Origin: Glutamicibacter protophormiae
Lineage (GTDB): Bacteria > Actinomycetota > Actinomycetes > Actinomycetales > Micrococcaceae
Reading direction: 5' to 3'
Length of the DNA: 64,000 nucleotides
Assembly (NCBI RefSeq): GCF_014647495.1
Contig: NZ_BMPH01000002.1
Location: 248,001 to 312,000 of the forward strand
Shown: piece by piece, positions 1-9,702 of the stretch
Position numbering within the stretch: the stretch's first letter is position 1
Layout: every line of letters begins with the position of its first letter
Program-made: the position numbers and the translations under genes
Notes under the pieces: model-generated
Database searches by the model: none
The model's input: the letters and a program-made list of their open reading frames with translations, nothing else
Told to the model about the DNA's origin: nothing

Positions 1-2
1 AA

Positions 3-1802
3 GCGACCTACCACGCGGCGCCGGAGGCCGAGCGCCCCGAGGGCTTCCGGAAATCCTGGCTCCAGCTGCAGAAGCTGTCCCTGGACTTGGCCCGAACCGA
101 AAGCTCGCTGACCGAGCGGGTTTATTCGCGCAAAACCGCCTTCGGGGCGCAAACCGCCCAGCAGCTCACCGAATTCGAGGCCTCCGCCCGCAAGCTGACG
201 AATTTGTCCGACGCGTTGATGGGCGCAGGCTCCGTGCACGCGCGCCTGACCGGGACCGGGACGACTCTCGACCGGCTCAGTGCCCCGATCAACGAAGCCA
301 TGACGAGGCTGCTGATCCGATTGGAGCAGGCGCCGGGGCGGATGATCGCCAACGGTGACATCGAGCAGCTGCGTGCTGCCCTTGGCCAGTTGCTGGATGC
401 GGCCGCCGGGGACTCGAAGAACCTGCAGGCCGTGGAGCAGTGGGAGCAGGCCGAGCGGCAGCTGGTCGCGCTCCTGGTCAAGCAGAAAAAGAAGATCTCC
501 AGATATCCTCACGGCAAGGTCGCCGCTCCTGCAGGAGCGCCCGAGCAATACCGGGAACTGAAAACCTCGCTGGGGATGGACGCATCAACCGCCAAGGACG
601 GCTACGCGAACGCGGCCTATCTGGACGCGCTGGTGAAATCCATCGTGGGTGGAACGCTTGAGTCGGACAGGATGACGACGGCAAAGCAGCGCACGGAGTC
701 CAGCTACCGGCCCAGCGGACCGCGGCTGGCCGTGATGCTCACGGCCCTGCTTCTGGTCGGCATGATTCCGGCCGGCATCACGGCCGCCAATCTGGTTGAT
801 GACCCGTTTTCCGAGCGTGAAGGCACGGGGCGCGGTGCGCAGCTGGAGATCGACGATCCCCGCGGCGAGCTGTCCGATACCGAAATCATCCGCTACTTGG
901 ACGCCGACTTCCCGGTGCCAACCAGCATGGTGATCGCCGTCCGCGACGCCGAAGCCTACCTGGACCTGAGGACCGACCCTCCGGGATCTGCATACCGTTC
1001 GGCGGAGCCCCTGAGCCTGCTGAAGTCCCTGCACCGCATCAAGCAGGAATTTCCGGAACTGCTTGACCCGGTGACGAAGGAATTGAAGAACGGCAAGGCC
1101 ATTATTCCCGTGTTCTCAACGGACGAAGGGACAAGCATCGCGCCCGGCCTGATCAGCCCCGAAGTCAGCACGGGCCGATACACCCTCGGCGGGACGTCGA
1201 ACTGGGAACACGGGAGCATCCACGAAAGCAAGTATCCGGATATCACCATCGCCGGAGTGGTGGACGACTATGCCGAGGGCATTCAACGCAACGGCTTCGA
1301 AGAAGATACCTCGATTAGCTTCGGGGGTCTGTTCTGGTTGCTGACTTTGTTGTTCTTCTTCACCGTTGTGAACATCGTGCTGACCATCAGATTCCTGCTC
1401 ACCGCCACCGGGAGCCTGGGACGTTTCGGGCGCGGGACCGCCAAGCTGCGCGCGGCCAAGAAGAAATTGGAGCGCCTGCTCCTGGGCCTGGACGACTCCC
1501 AGATCAATGCCGTCGCGGTTCTTGGTGCCAGCGGCCGCGGCCGCGCCGACGACGCAGGCCAGAGGCTTTTTGAACGTGCCTTGGCCATGGCGCTGCGGGA
1601 AGAACGGGAACTGGATGCCACGCCGGTGAATGAGCGCCTGCGCCGCGAGTTCAGCGCCCGCGTCGCGCACCTGGAGCATTTGGCCGATGTGCTGTCCGAG
1701 CGCGACGCTGATGTCGCTCGCCGTGCCCAGACGCTGGTGTCCGCAACCCGCGGTGCGGGTGGAGACCCGACTGCCGAGGTGACGTTGCCGGGCCGGCGCT
1801 AG
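3..1802 (+). CDS. membrane protein of unknown function, 5'-truncated by window edge
   Basis: The reading frame is open from the first complete codon (base 3) with no stop, so the gene almost certainly begins upstream; a TTG at 87 is an internal in-frame codon that could be mistaken for a start. The 599 visible residues begin with a long helical, Gln/Glu/Arg-rich part likely to form coiled coil. Membrane segment one is at about bases 720-785 (AVMLTALLLVGMIPAGITAA) and segment two at about 1320-1405 (FWLLTLLFFFTVVNIVL). Between them is a ~190-residue domain that would sit outside the membrane. The tail after segment two is basic and helical. This layout (helical cytoplasmic part, TM, outer domain, TM, cytoplasmic tail) matches no family I can name. 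The function is unknown. Confidence 0.8.
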   Translation, partial: ATYHAAPEAERPEGFRKSWLQLQKLSLDLARTESSLTERVYSRKTAFGAQTAQQLTEFEASARKLTNLSDALMGAGSVHARLTGTGTTLDRLSAPINEAMTRLLIRLEQAPGRMIANGDIEQLRAALGQLLDAAAGDSKNLQAVEQWEQAERQLVALLVKQKKKISRYPHGKVAAPAGAPEQYRELKTSLGMDASTAKDGYANAAYLDALVKSIVGGTLESDRMTTAKQRTESSYRPSGPRLAVMLTALLLVGMIPAGITAANLVDDPFSEREGTGRGAQLEIDDPRGELSDTEIIRYLDADFPVPTSMVIAVRDAEAYLDLRTDPPGSAYRSAEPLSLLKSLHRIKQEFPELLDPVTKELKNGKAIIPVFSTDEGTSIAPGLISPEVSTGRYTLGGTSNWEHGSIHESKYPDITIAGVVDDYAEGIQRNGFEEDTSISFGGLFWLLTLLFFFTVVNIVLTIRFLLTATGSLGRFGRGTAKLRAAKKKLERLLLGLDDSQINAVAVLGASGRGRADDAGQRLFERALAMALREERELDATPVNERLRREFSARVAHLEHLADVLSERDADVARRAQTLVSATRGAGGDPTAEVTLPGRR

Positions 1803-2027
1803 ATGAAAGCCTATCCCTGGAGGCTCAGCCTGCTCGGAAGGACCGAAGGTTTTTTGAATGTCGCGGCCCTGTTTTCCGGCGGCAACGATTGCTACGGCTT
1901 GCGAGGCGAAAAATCCTGGACTCGGGACAACAAATAGCCTGATGCTGCCCATTGATCCTTCCGAAATCCGGGAGGAGAATGATCTACCGCCAAGTTCCGA
2001 TGCGATCTGTCCAAAGGAGCGCGCATC

Positions 2028-3427
2028 ATGAACCATCAAACAATCTCAAGGGCCGATCTCGGGTCGCTGGGTGCTTCCATTGCAGGAAACCTGGTCACGG
2101 AAGCGGACCATGGGTACGACGATGCCCGCTCGCTGTGGAACGCCATGATCGACCGCCGACCCGAGTTGATTATCAGGGCCGGGGAACTCACGGATATCCC
2201 GCGCGCGCTCGACTTCGCGCGCAGCCATCGCCTGCCGCTCGCAGTCCGCGGAGGCGGGCACAACGTGGCGGGGTACGGCACCGTCGACCGAGGCATCGTC
2301 CTGGACCTGCGTGCTTGCAACAAGATCCTGGTTGAGCCGTCGCTGCGACAGGTGAATACCGGACCGGGAACCCTGCTTGGAGAACTCGACCAAGCCACAA
2401 GCGCCCATGGACTGGCCGTTCCCGTCGGGTGATCTCGCGGACAGGAATTGCAGGACTGTGTTTGGTCGCAGGTTTCGGCTGGCTGACACGCGCCTACGGC
2501 CTGACCGTCGACAACCTCCTTGCCGCGCAGATGTACACGCCGAGTGGCGAAAAAGTCCGCGCCGATGCCCAGGAAAACCCCGAACTGCTGTGGGGATTGC
2601 GCGGCGGTGGCGGCAACTTCGGGATCGTGACCGACTTTACCTTCAACGCGCGTCCGCTTCCGGAGACGGTGCTCGCCGGAAACCTGATCTACCGGGCGCC
2701 GCATTGGCCCGGAGCATTGCATGCTCTGCGGGACTGGGCCGAGGACCTGCCGGAGGCGATGACGGTCATTGCAACAGTGCTGGTTCCACCCCAAGAGTGG
2801 GAACTAGGCACCGACACGATCCTCGCCGTGGGCTTCGTGTGGGCAGATCAGGATCACCAAGCCGGAACGGCGTGCATGGAGCGCTTCACGGAACTCGCAC
2901 CGCCGGATGTCCAGGATGTCGCCGCGACCCCGTGGCCGGAATGGCAATCATCCTTGGAGGATGTCTTCCCGAAGGGGGTGCGCGCGTATTGGAAGAACAC
3001 CGGGTTCGATGCCCTGAATGAGGACACCATCTCCATGCTGGTGCGCAAAGCCGAGGAACTTACGTGGCCGGGGACGGCATTCGATATCCATGTCATGGCA
3101 GGCGCCATGGCCAGGACTGCGCAAGACGCTACGGCATTTCCCGACCGCTCGTCGGAATTTTGGATCAATGTTTATGGGTTCTGGAAGGACCGGGCACAGG
3201 ACGCACACCATGTCGAGTTCATCCGCGGTTTCTATCGGGATATGCGGACGGTGACCCACGGAGGCGAGTACCTCAACTTCTCCAGCATCGATGCCCCGTC
3301 CGCTGCTGGATTCGATGCCCTGGCCGTGTATGGACCGGAGAAATACGCGCGGCTAGCCGCACTGAAACGACGCTACGATCCACGCAATGAGCTTCGGCTG
3401 AACCACAACATCAACGTCTCGAGTTGA
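2028..3427 (+). pseudogene. FAD-binding berberine-type oxidoreductase, interrupted by a -1 frameshift
   Basis: Two adjacent frames together encode one FAD-linked oxidase. The first (2028-2432, AGGAG 8 nt before its ATG) carries the FAD/PCMH start with the flavin-linking motif VRGGGHNVAG and ends at HGLAVPVG. The second (from 2429) continues with VISRTGIAGL, GFGWLTRAYGLTVDNLLAA and LRGGGGNFGIVTDF, and ends with the berberine-bridge C-terminal motif YDPRNELRLNHNIN. In intact family members the junction reads G-V-I-S-R-T-G without a break. Here the GGG at 2427-2429 is one G short, creating TGA at 2430-2432. No other damage is visible, so this is either a recent mutation or a base-calling error. 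Substrate is not predictable; relatives oxidise sugars or alkaloid-like alcohols. Confidence 0.8.
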
Positions 3428-3599
3428 GCAGCGCAGGATGTTCGGCGGACCGGTCACCGGTTCTCCACGCACCACCGGGCGGCTGCCACCTCGGTGAGGC
3501 TTTAGCGCCTTGCCGCACCGCCGAAGCAGTGCGGCAAGGCAACGGCCGCCGGGTTCAGTACCTTCTTCGCTCGGCCTGCCATGGGCTGCAGGCAGCCAA

Positions 3600-5660
3600 T
3601 CAGCCCAGCAGCTCGGGCAGGTCGCCGGGCTCCTGTCCCAGGACGTTCTCGGCCAGGAATCCGGTGACCACCTGGTACCAGATCTTCGCGTGCTGCGGGG
3701 CGAGCACCCAGTGGTTCTCGTCCGGGAAGTACAAGAAGCGGTGGGCGGTGGTGCCGTCCGCCTGCTGCGGCAGACCGGAGGAGGACAGCAGCTCGTACCA
3801 GAGGCGCAGTCCTTCGCCGATCGGCACCCGGTAGTCCTTGTCGCCGTGGATGACCAGCATCGGTGTGACGATCTTGTCCACCGAATGGTGCGGCGAATTC
3901 GCCTCGATCATCTCCGGGCTCATCTCGCGGGTCCAGTAGAACGAGGCGTCGGTGGTCTTTCCGAAGCCGTCCAGCGCCCAGAGGCTCGCGTGGGTGACGA
4001 TCGCCTTGAAGCGGTCGGTATGCCCGGCCACCCAGTTGGCCATGTAGCCGCCGAAGGATCCGCCCATCGCGGCGGTGCGGGTTTCGTCGATGTCCTCGCG
4101 GGCCTCGGCCGCGTCGGTGATCGCCATCAGGTCCGTGTAGGGCGCCTGGCCCCAATTGCCCCAGCCGCGCTGGATGAAGTCCTGCCCGTAGCCGGTGGAC
4201 AGGGCTGGATCAGGCAGCAGCACCGCATAGCCCTGCGCCACCAGCAGCCACGGGTTCCAGCGCCAGCTCCACGCATTCCAGGAATTCAGCGGTCCGCCGT
4301 GGATCCACAGCAGCAGCGGCGCCCGGTTCTGCGCGCCGGCTCCCTCAGGCAACGCCAGCCAGGCGCGGACGGTTGCCCCGTCGACCTCGGTGCTGATCTC
4401 TTCCAAGGTGCCGGGCAGCTGCGGGCGCGGTGCGGGGGAGAGCAGCTCGGTGACCTGGACGTAGTCGCCGGCTTCAAGATCTCCGATGTGTGTCAGGTCC
4501 AAGGCCACCGGCTCGGCGGGGTGCTCGTAGCTTGCACGCAGCGCGTAGGCGGCGCGGGAATCCGGGCTGACCAGGACGTTGGTGAAGGCGCCGGTGTCGG
4601 TAAGCCGGGTGATGCGGTCGTTTTCCAGACGCAGGTGGAAGACCGGGCCGTGCCCGTCTTCGTCGGCGACCAGCAGCAATGACATGCTGTTGGGCACCCA
4701 GACGATCTCGGTGGCCCAGCGGTCCCAGCCCACCGCGATCTGGTAGGACTCGCCGCTGGCCAGGTGCATGACGAACAGCTCGCAGACCGGGGCGGATTCC
4801 GGGGTGGAACGGCGCCAGCGCGCGTAGGCGAGCTTCGCCGAGTTCGGGCTGATCCTGCCCATGGCATATTCGTAGGTCTCGTCCGGGGCCAGCAGCATTT
4901 CCTGGGCGCCGGTGTGCATGTCGATGCGCATCAGGCCGACGGCTTGGTCTCCGCGGCCCTCGGGAACGATCCACTCGGTGATCAGGAAGTCGCCATTGGG
5001 TGCGACGTCGGAGGAAGCCTCCACCAAGTTTGCGCCGATCCCCGGGGTCAGGTCGGTCAGCTCGCTGTGCTCCTGGCCGGTAGGCAGGCTAATGGCATAC
5101 AGGTGCGGGGTGGCCGGGCCCAGATCGTGGTCCCAATAGCGCACCGGGTAGCCGGTGTGCAGGATGGCGGAGACTTTCTTCTCCTTGCGGGCCGCGCGCA
5201 GCTTGGCCTCGTGTTCAAGGTCCGTGGCCCTGCTGAGCGCCGAGGAACGGACCAGCACGGTGTGCGGGGATTTGGCGCAGGTGGCCAGGGATTCGACCCC
5301 TGCCGGATGGGTGATGACCGAACGGGCCTCGCCGCCGGCGGCCGGCAGCAACCAGCCTTCGGTCACCGCATCGTCCTTGGTGGAGCGCTTGGCGCTGAAT
5401 AGCAGGTCGCCGTCGGCGGTGAAGACGGGGCTTGACTCCCCGTGCTCCGAGTAGGTCAGCCGGCGGGCCGGGTTCTTGCCAGTCGGGTCGACCTCCCACA
5501 GGGCGTTGGTGTATTTGGTTGCGTCCTCGCTCAAGGTGCTCAGCGTGGTAACCAGTCGGCGCCCGTCGGGGGAGAGCGCCAGGCTGCCGATACGCGGCAT
5601 GGCGACGTAGGAGTCCAATTCCTGAAATGAATGCTTAGAGTGTTTCACCTCACATATCAT
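3600..5660 (-). CDS. S9-family serine peptidase (prolyl oligopeptidase / acylaminoacyl-peptidase type)
   Basis: About 686 residues. The N-terminal ~400 residues form a WD40-like propeller with repeated SPDG/SPNSAKLAYA-type blades. The C-terminal part is an alpha/beta hydrolase with the nucleophile elbow GGSFGGYMANW (near base 4058), acid loop HGDKDYRVP and catalytic histidine DENHW (near 3717). Such enzymes cut short peptides in the cytoplasm. The start is uncertain: ATG at 5660 and GTG at 5648 both lie just before the conserved opening HSFQELDSYVAMPRIGSLALSPDG, and neither has a strong ribosome site. The frame stays open to 5750, but that extension overlaps a terminator hairpin and reads as non-protein. 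It is monocistronic, behind the permease terminator. Confidence 0.92.
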   Translation of the reverse strand: MICEVKHSKHSFQELDSYVAMPRIGSLALSPDGRRLVTTLSTLSEDATKYTNALWEVDPTGKNPARRLTYSEHGESSPVFTADGDLLFSAKRSTKDDAVTEGWLLPAAGGEARSVITHPAGVESLATCAKSPHTVLVRSSALSRATDLEHEAKLRAARKEKKVSAILHTGYPVRYWDHDLGPATPHLYAISLPTGQEHSELTDLTPGIGANLVEASSDVAPNGDFLITEWIVPEGRGDQAVGLMRIDMHTGAQEMLLAPDETYEYAMGRISPNSAKLAYARWRRSTPESAPVCELFVMHLASGESYQIAVGWDRWATEIVWVPNSMSLLLVADEDGHGPVFHLRLENDRITRLTDTGAFTNVLVSPDSRAAYALRASYEHPAEPVALDLTHIGDLEAGDYVQVTELLSPAPRPQLPGTLEEISTEVDGATVRAWLALPEGAGAQNRAPLLLWIHGGPLNSWNAWSWRWNPWLLVAQGYAVLLPDPALSTGYGQDFIQRGWGNWGQAPYTDLMAITDAAEAREDIDETRTAAMGGSFGGYMANWVAGHTDRFKAIVTHASLWALDGFGKTTDASFYWTREMSPEMIEANSPHHSVDKIVTPMLVIHGDKDYRVPIGEGLRLWYELLSSSGLPQQADGTTAHRFLYFPDENHWVLAPQHAKIWYQVVTGFLAENVLGQEPGDLPELLG

Positions 5661-5750
5661 GCCACTATCGGTGCCCATTTCACTACAGGATGCCGAGTTC
5701 CTGTCGGAAACAGTCAACCGGGATCTGCCGCGGCCTGTGTCCAGGGACAA

Positions 5751-5782
5751 CCGGTGGCCCGGGAAGATTCCCGGGCCACCGG
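5751..5782 (-). terminator. perfect 14-bp hairpin after the amino-acid permease
   Basis: Two 14-base arms (5751-5764 and 5769-5782) pair perfectly around a 4-base loop, 23 bases past the permease stop on the minus strand. There is no long T run, as often in high-GC actinobacteria. It separates the asparagine operon from the peptidase gene. Confidence 0.75.
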
Positions 5783-5804
5783 CGGTGGAATAGCGGTGAA
5801 GCGG

Positions 5805-7199
5805 CTAGACCTTGTCGGACTGCGCCTCGGCGTTCAGCCGGGCGGTAGCCAGCTGGCTGATGCGGCCGCGGCACAGGTACCAGCCGCCGACCAGCATCGG
5901 AATGATGACGGCCAGCGACGCGATGGTCCAAGTGCCCACCGGGGTGTCGAAGGCCATCATGACCAGCACCGCGGCCAGGAACGCCAAGGTCACCCAGCCG
6001 GAGACCGGAGCGAATGGCATGCGGAAGCTCGGCCGCTGCATTTCGCCGGCGCGGACCTTTTTCACCAGCGCCATCTGGCACAGCACGATCATGCCCCACG
6101 AGGCGATGATGCCGACGGCCGCGAAGTTCAGCACGATCTCGAACGCCGAGGCCGGAACCACCGCGTTCAGCACCACCCCGAGCACCGCCACCGCGGCGGT
6201 GATCACGATGCCGCCGTACGGGACGCCGGAACGGTTCATGCGTCCGGCGAAGCGCGGAGCCGAGCCGTTCAGAGACATCGACCGCATGATGCGGCCGGTG
6301 GAATACAGGCCGGCGTTCAGCGAGGACAGCGCCGCGGTGAGCACCACCAGGTTCATCACCACGTCCATGCCCTGCACCCCGATGGAACCGAAGAACGTCA
6401 CAAAGGGCGATTCCCCGGCCGAGTAGGCGGTGTACGGCAGCAGCAGCGAGAGCAGCACCAGCGAACCGACGTAGAACACGGCGATGCGGATGATCACGGT
6501 ATTGATCGCCTTGGGCATGACCTTCTCCGGGTTGGCGGTTTCGCCCGCCGCGGTGCCGATCAGCTCAATGGACGCGTAGGAGAAAACCACACCCTGCATC
6601 AGCACCAGCACCGGCAGCAGCCCGTTGGGCAGCAGCCCTCCGTTGCCGGAGATGATCGAGAAGCCGACCTCGTGGCCGTCGACCGGGGTGCCGAAGAAAA
6701 CGAAATAGCAGCCGATGACCAGGAAGGAGACCAGCGCGACCACCTTGATCAGGGCGAACCTGAACTCCATCTCGCCAAAGACCTTGACCGAGATCAGGTT
6801 CATGGCCAGTACCAGGGCCAAGGCCGCCTGCGCCCACAGCCACTGCGGGACCGAGCCGATCCATTCCACATACTTGCCGAAGAACGCCATGTACAGCGCG
6901 ACCGCGGTGATGTCCACGATGGCGGTCATGACCCAGTTCAGCCAGTACAGCCAGCCGGTGGCGAAGGCCGCCTTCTCGCCGTAGAACTCGCGGGCGTAGG
7001 ACACGAATGATCCGGTGGAGGGCCGGTGCATGACCAGCTCGCCCAGCGCACGCAGGATCAGGAAGGCGAAGAAGCCGCAGACCGCGTAGCTGATGACGAT
7101 GCCGGGACCGGCCTGGGCCAGTCGCCCTCCGGCGCCCATGAACAGGCCGGTGCCGATGGCGCCGCCAATGGCGATCATCTGCATCTGCCGCGGGGACAA
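5805..7199 (-). CDS. amino-acid permease (APC superfamily, AAT type), N-terminus likely frameshifted
   Basis: Proton-coupled amino-acid uptake protein with about 12 membrane helices. The family opening [17 protein letters not shown] and the motif [18 protein letters not shown] (consensus loop) are clear. It is last in the gntR-asparaginase-aspA-permease run, so asparagine or aspartate is the likely cargo. The longest uninterrupted frame starts at TTG 7199 with no ribosome site. A much better start is ATG 7258, with AAGGA 5-6 nt upstream: its first codons (MEKTTP) run into the +1 frame that continues [19 protein letters not shown], but only if one C is restored to the four-base run at 7242-7245 (G on the plus strand). 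The gene is probably 5805-7258 with a one-base deletion, real or a sequencing error. Confidence 0.9.
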   Translation of the reverse strand: MSPRQMQMIAIGGAIGTGLFMGAGGRLAQAGPGIVISYAVCGFFAFLILRALGELVMHRPSTGSFVSYAREFYGEKAAFATGWLYWLNWVMTAIVDITAVALYMAFFGKYVEWIGSVPQWLWAQAALALVLAMNLISVKVFGEMEFRFALIKVVALVSFLVIGCYFVFFGTPVDGHEVGFSIISGNGGLLPNGLLPVLVLMQGVVFSYASIELIGTAAGETANPEKVMPKAINTVIIRIAVFYVGSLVLLSLLLPYTAYSAGESPFVTFFGSIGVQGMDVVMNLVVLTAALSSLNAGLYSTGRIMRSMSLNGSAPRFAGRMNRSGVPYGGIVITAAVAVLGVVLNAVVPASAFEIVLNFAAVGIIASWGMIVLCQMALVKKVRAGEMQRPSFRMPFAPVSGWVTLAFLAAVLVMMAFDTPVGTWTIASLAVIIPMLVGGWYLCRGRISQLATARLNAEAQSDKV

Positions 7200-7269
7200 G
7201 CCCTTGTGGTAGTCGGCGTCGCCGGCGGTCAGCGCCGCCTCGGGGTGGTTTTCTCCATAGGGTTCCTTT

Positions 7270-8682
7270 TTAGTCGGAGAGGTTGGCCAAACGCTCTGGG
7301 GAGAGCAGCTCGTTCAGTTCTTCGGCGGACAGCAAGCCGCGTTCCAACACCAGCTCGGCGACGCCGCGGCCGGTGTGCAGCGCCTCCATGGCGATGGCGG
7401 TGGACGCGGAATAGCCCAGGCGCGGGTTCAGCGCGGTGACCAGGCCGATGGAATTCTCCACCGCGCGGCGCAGCGCGTCCTCGTCCACGGTGATGCCGTC
7501 GATGCAGCGGGTGGCCAGGGTCAGGCAGCCGTTGGTCAGGTGCTTGAGCGACAGGCCGATCGAATGCGCGATGACCGGTTCGAAGGCATTCAGCTGCAGC
7601 TGGCCGCCCTCGGCCGCCATGGTCACGGTTAGGTCGTGGCCCACCACCTGGTAGGCGATCTGGTTCACGACCTCCGGGATCACCGGGTTGACCTTGCCGG
7701 GCATGATTGAGGAGCCGGACTGCACGGCCGGCAGGTGCAGGTCGTTCAGACCCGCGCGCGGGCCGGAGGAGAGCAGGCGCAGGTCGTTGCAGATCTTGGA
7801 GATCTTCAGCGCCACGCGCTTGAGCACGCCGGACAGGTGCACGAACGCGCCCACATCGGAAGTGGCCTCAATCAAATCCGGGCTGGTGGTCAGCGGCAGC
7901 CCGGTCAGCTCGCGCAGGTGGCGGCAGGCTGAGGCGGCGTAACCGGCCGGGGCGTTCAGCCCGGTGCCGATCGCGGTGGCGCCCAGGTTGATCTCGGTGA
8001 CCAGCGACAGCGATTCGGCCAGGCGTGCCCGGTCCTCGCCCAGGGTGACGGCCCAGCCGCCGAACTCCTGGCCCACGGTCATCGGCACGGCGTCCTGCAG
8101 CTGGGTGCGGCCCATCTTGACCACCGTGCGGAATTCCTCGGCCTTGGCCAGGCAGGAATCCTGCAGCACCTCCATGGCTTCCAACAGCGGCTGGGTGGCG
8201 AAGTGGGTGGCGATGTTCACCGCGGTCGGGTACGCGTCGTTGGTGGACTGCGACAGGTTCACGTGGTCGTTCGGATGCAGGTACTGGTACTCGCCCTTGG
8301 CATGGCCCATGATTTCCAGCGCCAGGTTGGCGATGACCTCGTTGGCGTTCATGTTGGTGCTGGTGCCGGCACCGCCCTGGATCGGGTCGATGATGAACTG
8401 CTCGTGCAGCTCTCCGGCCACGATGCGTTCGCAGGCGGCGTCGATGGCCGCGGCGCGCTCGGCGGAGAGCAGCCCCAGTTCGTAGTTGGCGCGGGCCGCG
8501 GCCTGCTTCACGCGCGCCAGTGCGCGGATCAGGTACGGGTTGCCGGAGAGCTGGGTCCCGGTGATATCGAAGTTGTGCTTGGCGCGCAGGGTGTGCACGC
8601 CCCAATAGGCCTCGGCTGGGATGTCGAGGTCGCCGATCAGATCATGCTCTACGCGGGTGGCGGCGAGCTGAGACTGGATCAT
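7270..8682 (-). CDS. aspA: aspartate ammonia-lyase (aspartase)
   Basis: Converts L-aspartate to fumarate and ammonia. The 470 residues match the usual length of about 470. The fumarase/aspartase signature [11 protein letters not shown] holds the flexible catalytic serine loop, and [14 protein letters not shown] and [10 protein letters not shown] are the other two conserved blocks. The opening [22 protein letters not shown] is aspartase-like rather than fumarase-like. ATG 8682 has AGGAG about 8 nt upstream. It follows the asparaginase gene by 33 nt, so the two encode consecutive steps, asparagine to aspartate to fumarate. Confidence 0.96.
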   Translation of the reverse strand: MIQSQLAATRVEHDLIGDLDIPAEAYWGVHTLRAKHNFDITGTQLSGNPYLIRALARVKQAAARANYELGLLSAERAAAIDAACERIVAGELHEQFIIDPIQGGAGTSTNMNANEVIANLALEIMGHAKGEYQYLHPNDHVNLSQSTNDAYPTAVNIATHFATQPLLEAMEVLQDSCLAKAEEFRTVVKMGRTQLQDAVPMTVGQEFGGWAVTLGEDRARLAESLSLVTEINLGATAIGTGLNAPAGYAASACRHLRELTGLPLTTSPDLIEATSDVGAFVHLSGVLKRVALKISKICNDLRLLSSGPRAGLNDLHLPAVQSGSSIMPGKVNPVIPEVVNQIAYQVVGHDLTVTMAAEGGQLQLNAFEPVIAHSIGLSLKHLTNGCLTLATRCIDGITVDEDALRRAVENSIGLVTALNPRLGYSASTAIAMEALHTGRGVAELVLERGLLSAEELNELLSPERLANLSD

Positions 8683-8715
8683 GGGGATATTTCTCCTGTA
8701 ATGGATGGGGTGTTT

Positions 8716-9702
8716 CTAAAGTGCGGCCAGGCGGCCGACGGGCTTTCCCCCGCCCAAGGCGGGGCTGGAAAGCAGATTTTCGGGCACGCGAACGTGCGTT
8801 GCGAGCAGGGCCGCGGTGATCGGCATGCGGGCGCGGTCCCCGCCATCGGCGATCTTCACGGCCAGCGCGGTGCCGTCGGACAGGGCGACGGTCTGGATGC
8901 CCTCGAAGCCGTCCTTGGCGATGGCGCCGGGAATCGAGCGCATCAGCGCCGTGACATCGCGGCCTTCGCCTGCCACCAGCTCCGGGTAGGCGCGCATGGC
9001 GGCGGCGACGCGCGCCTCTGCGGTGCCTTCCGGGGCGGAAGCCAGCTTGGCGAAGCCGCGGGCCAGCGCGGGCAGGGACAGCAGGTAGACCGGGGTGCCG
9101 CAGCCGTCGGTGCTCACGCCGCCGATCCGCTCGCCGGTCAGCTCCTCGACGGTTTCGCGCAGCAGCTGGAGCAGCGGGTGGCCCTCGCCGAGGTAGCCTG
9201 CCAGGTTCCAGCCCTTGAGCTTGCACAGCGCCAGCAGCGCCGCGTGTTTGCCGGAGCAGTTCTGCGCCAGCTGGGTGGAAGCGTGTCCGGCAGCCAGCCA
9301 GGCGGCTTGCTCTGCGGTGCCGTAGGGCAGGTCAGTGGAGTTGCCCAAGTCCTGGACGGCCAGCCCGGCCGCTTCGAGGGTGGAGAGGGCGACGTTCTGG
9401 TGGCGCTGCGAGCCCGAGTGGCTGGCGGCGGCCAGGGCGATCTGCTCGTCGCTCAGCTCCAGGCCGGCGCGCAGCAGGCCCACGGCGAACAGCGGCTTGA
9501 GCGCCGAGCGCGGATAGTACAGTGCCTGGGTGTCGCCGCGGCTTTCAAGCACCGAGCCGTCGGTGCCCAGCACCACGGCCGAGCCGTAGTGGATGGATTC
9601 GATGGCGTCCCCGCGGGTGGCAGCTACCAGGGGGACGTGCTGCGGCAGGCCGTGGGCGGCCAGCGCATGCAGGTCCGGCAGTTGGGTTTCGGTGCGGGTC
9701 AC
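8716..9702 (-). CDS. L-asparaginase, PF06089 (asparaginase II, thermolabile type)
   Basis: 328 residues resembling the rhizobial/actinobacterial asparaginase family rather than the E. coli AnsA/AnsB fold. Family blocks seen: VPLVAATRGDAIESIHYGSAV near the N-terminus, YPRSALKPLFAVGLL, AAASHSGSQRHQNVALS, NCSGKHAALLALC, and GGVSTDGCGTPVY. Hydrolyses asparagine to aspartate and ammonia in the cytoplasm. The GTG start at 9702 overlaps the stop of the upstream gntR gene (GTGA), so translation is probably coupled. The next gene, aspA, consumes its product. Confidence 0.92.
   Translation of the reverse strand: MTRTETQLPDLHALAAHGLPQHVPLVAATRGDAIESIHYGSAVVLGTDGSVLESRGDTQALYYPRSALKPLFAVGLLRAGLELSDEQIALAAASHSGSQRHQNVALSTLEAAGLAVQDLGNSTDLPYGTAEQAAWLAAGHASTQLAQNCSGKHAALLALCKLKGWNLAGYLGEGHPLLQLLRETVEELTGERIGGVSTDGCGTPVYLLSLPALARGFAKLASAPEGTAEARVAAAMRAYPELVAGEGRDVTALMRSIPGAIAKDGFEGIQTVALSDGTALAVKIADGGDRARMPITAALLATHVRVPENLLSSPALGGGKPVGRLAAL

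Noticed and set aside
1803-1937. 44-codon frame starting directly after the first gene
   Set aside because: No ribosome site, no family resemblance and a length easily reached by chance.
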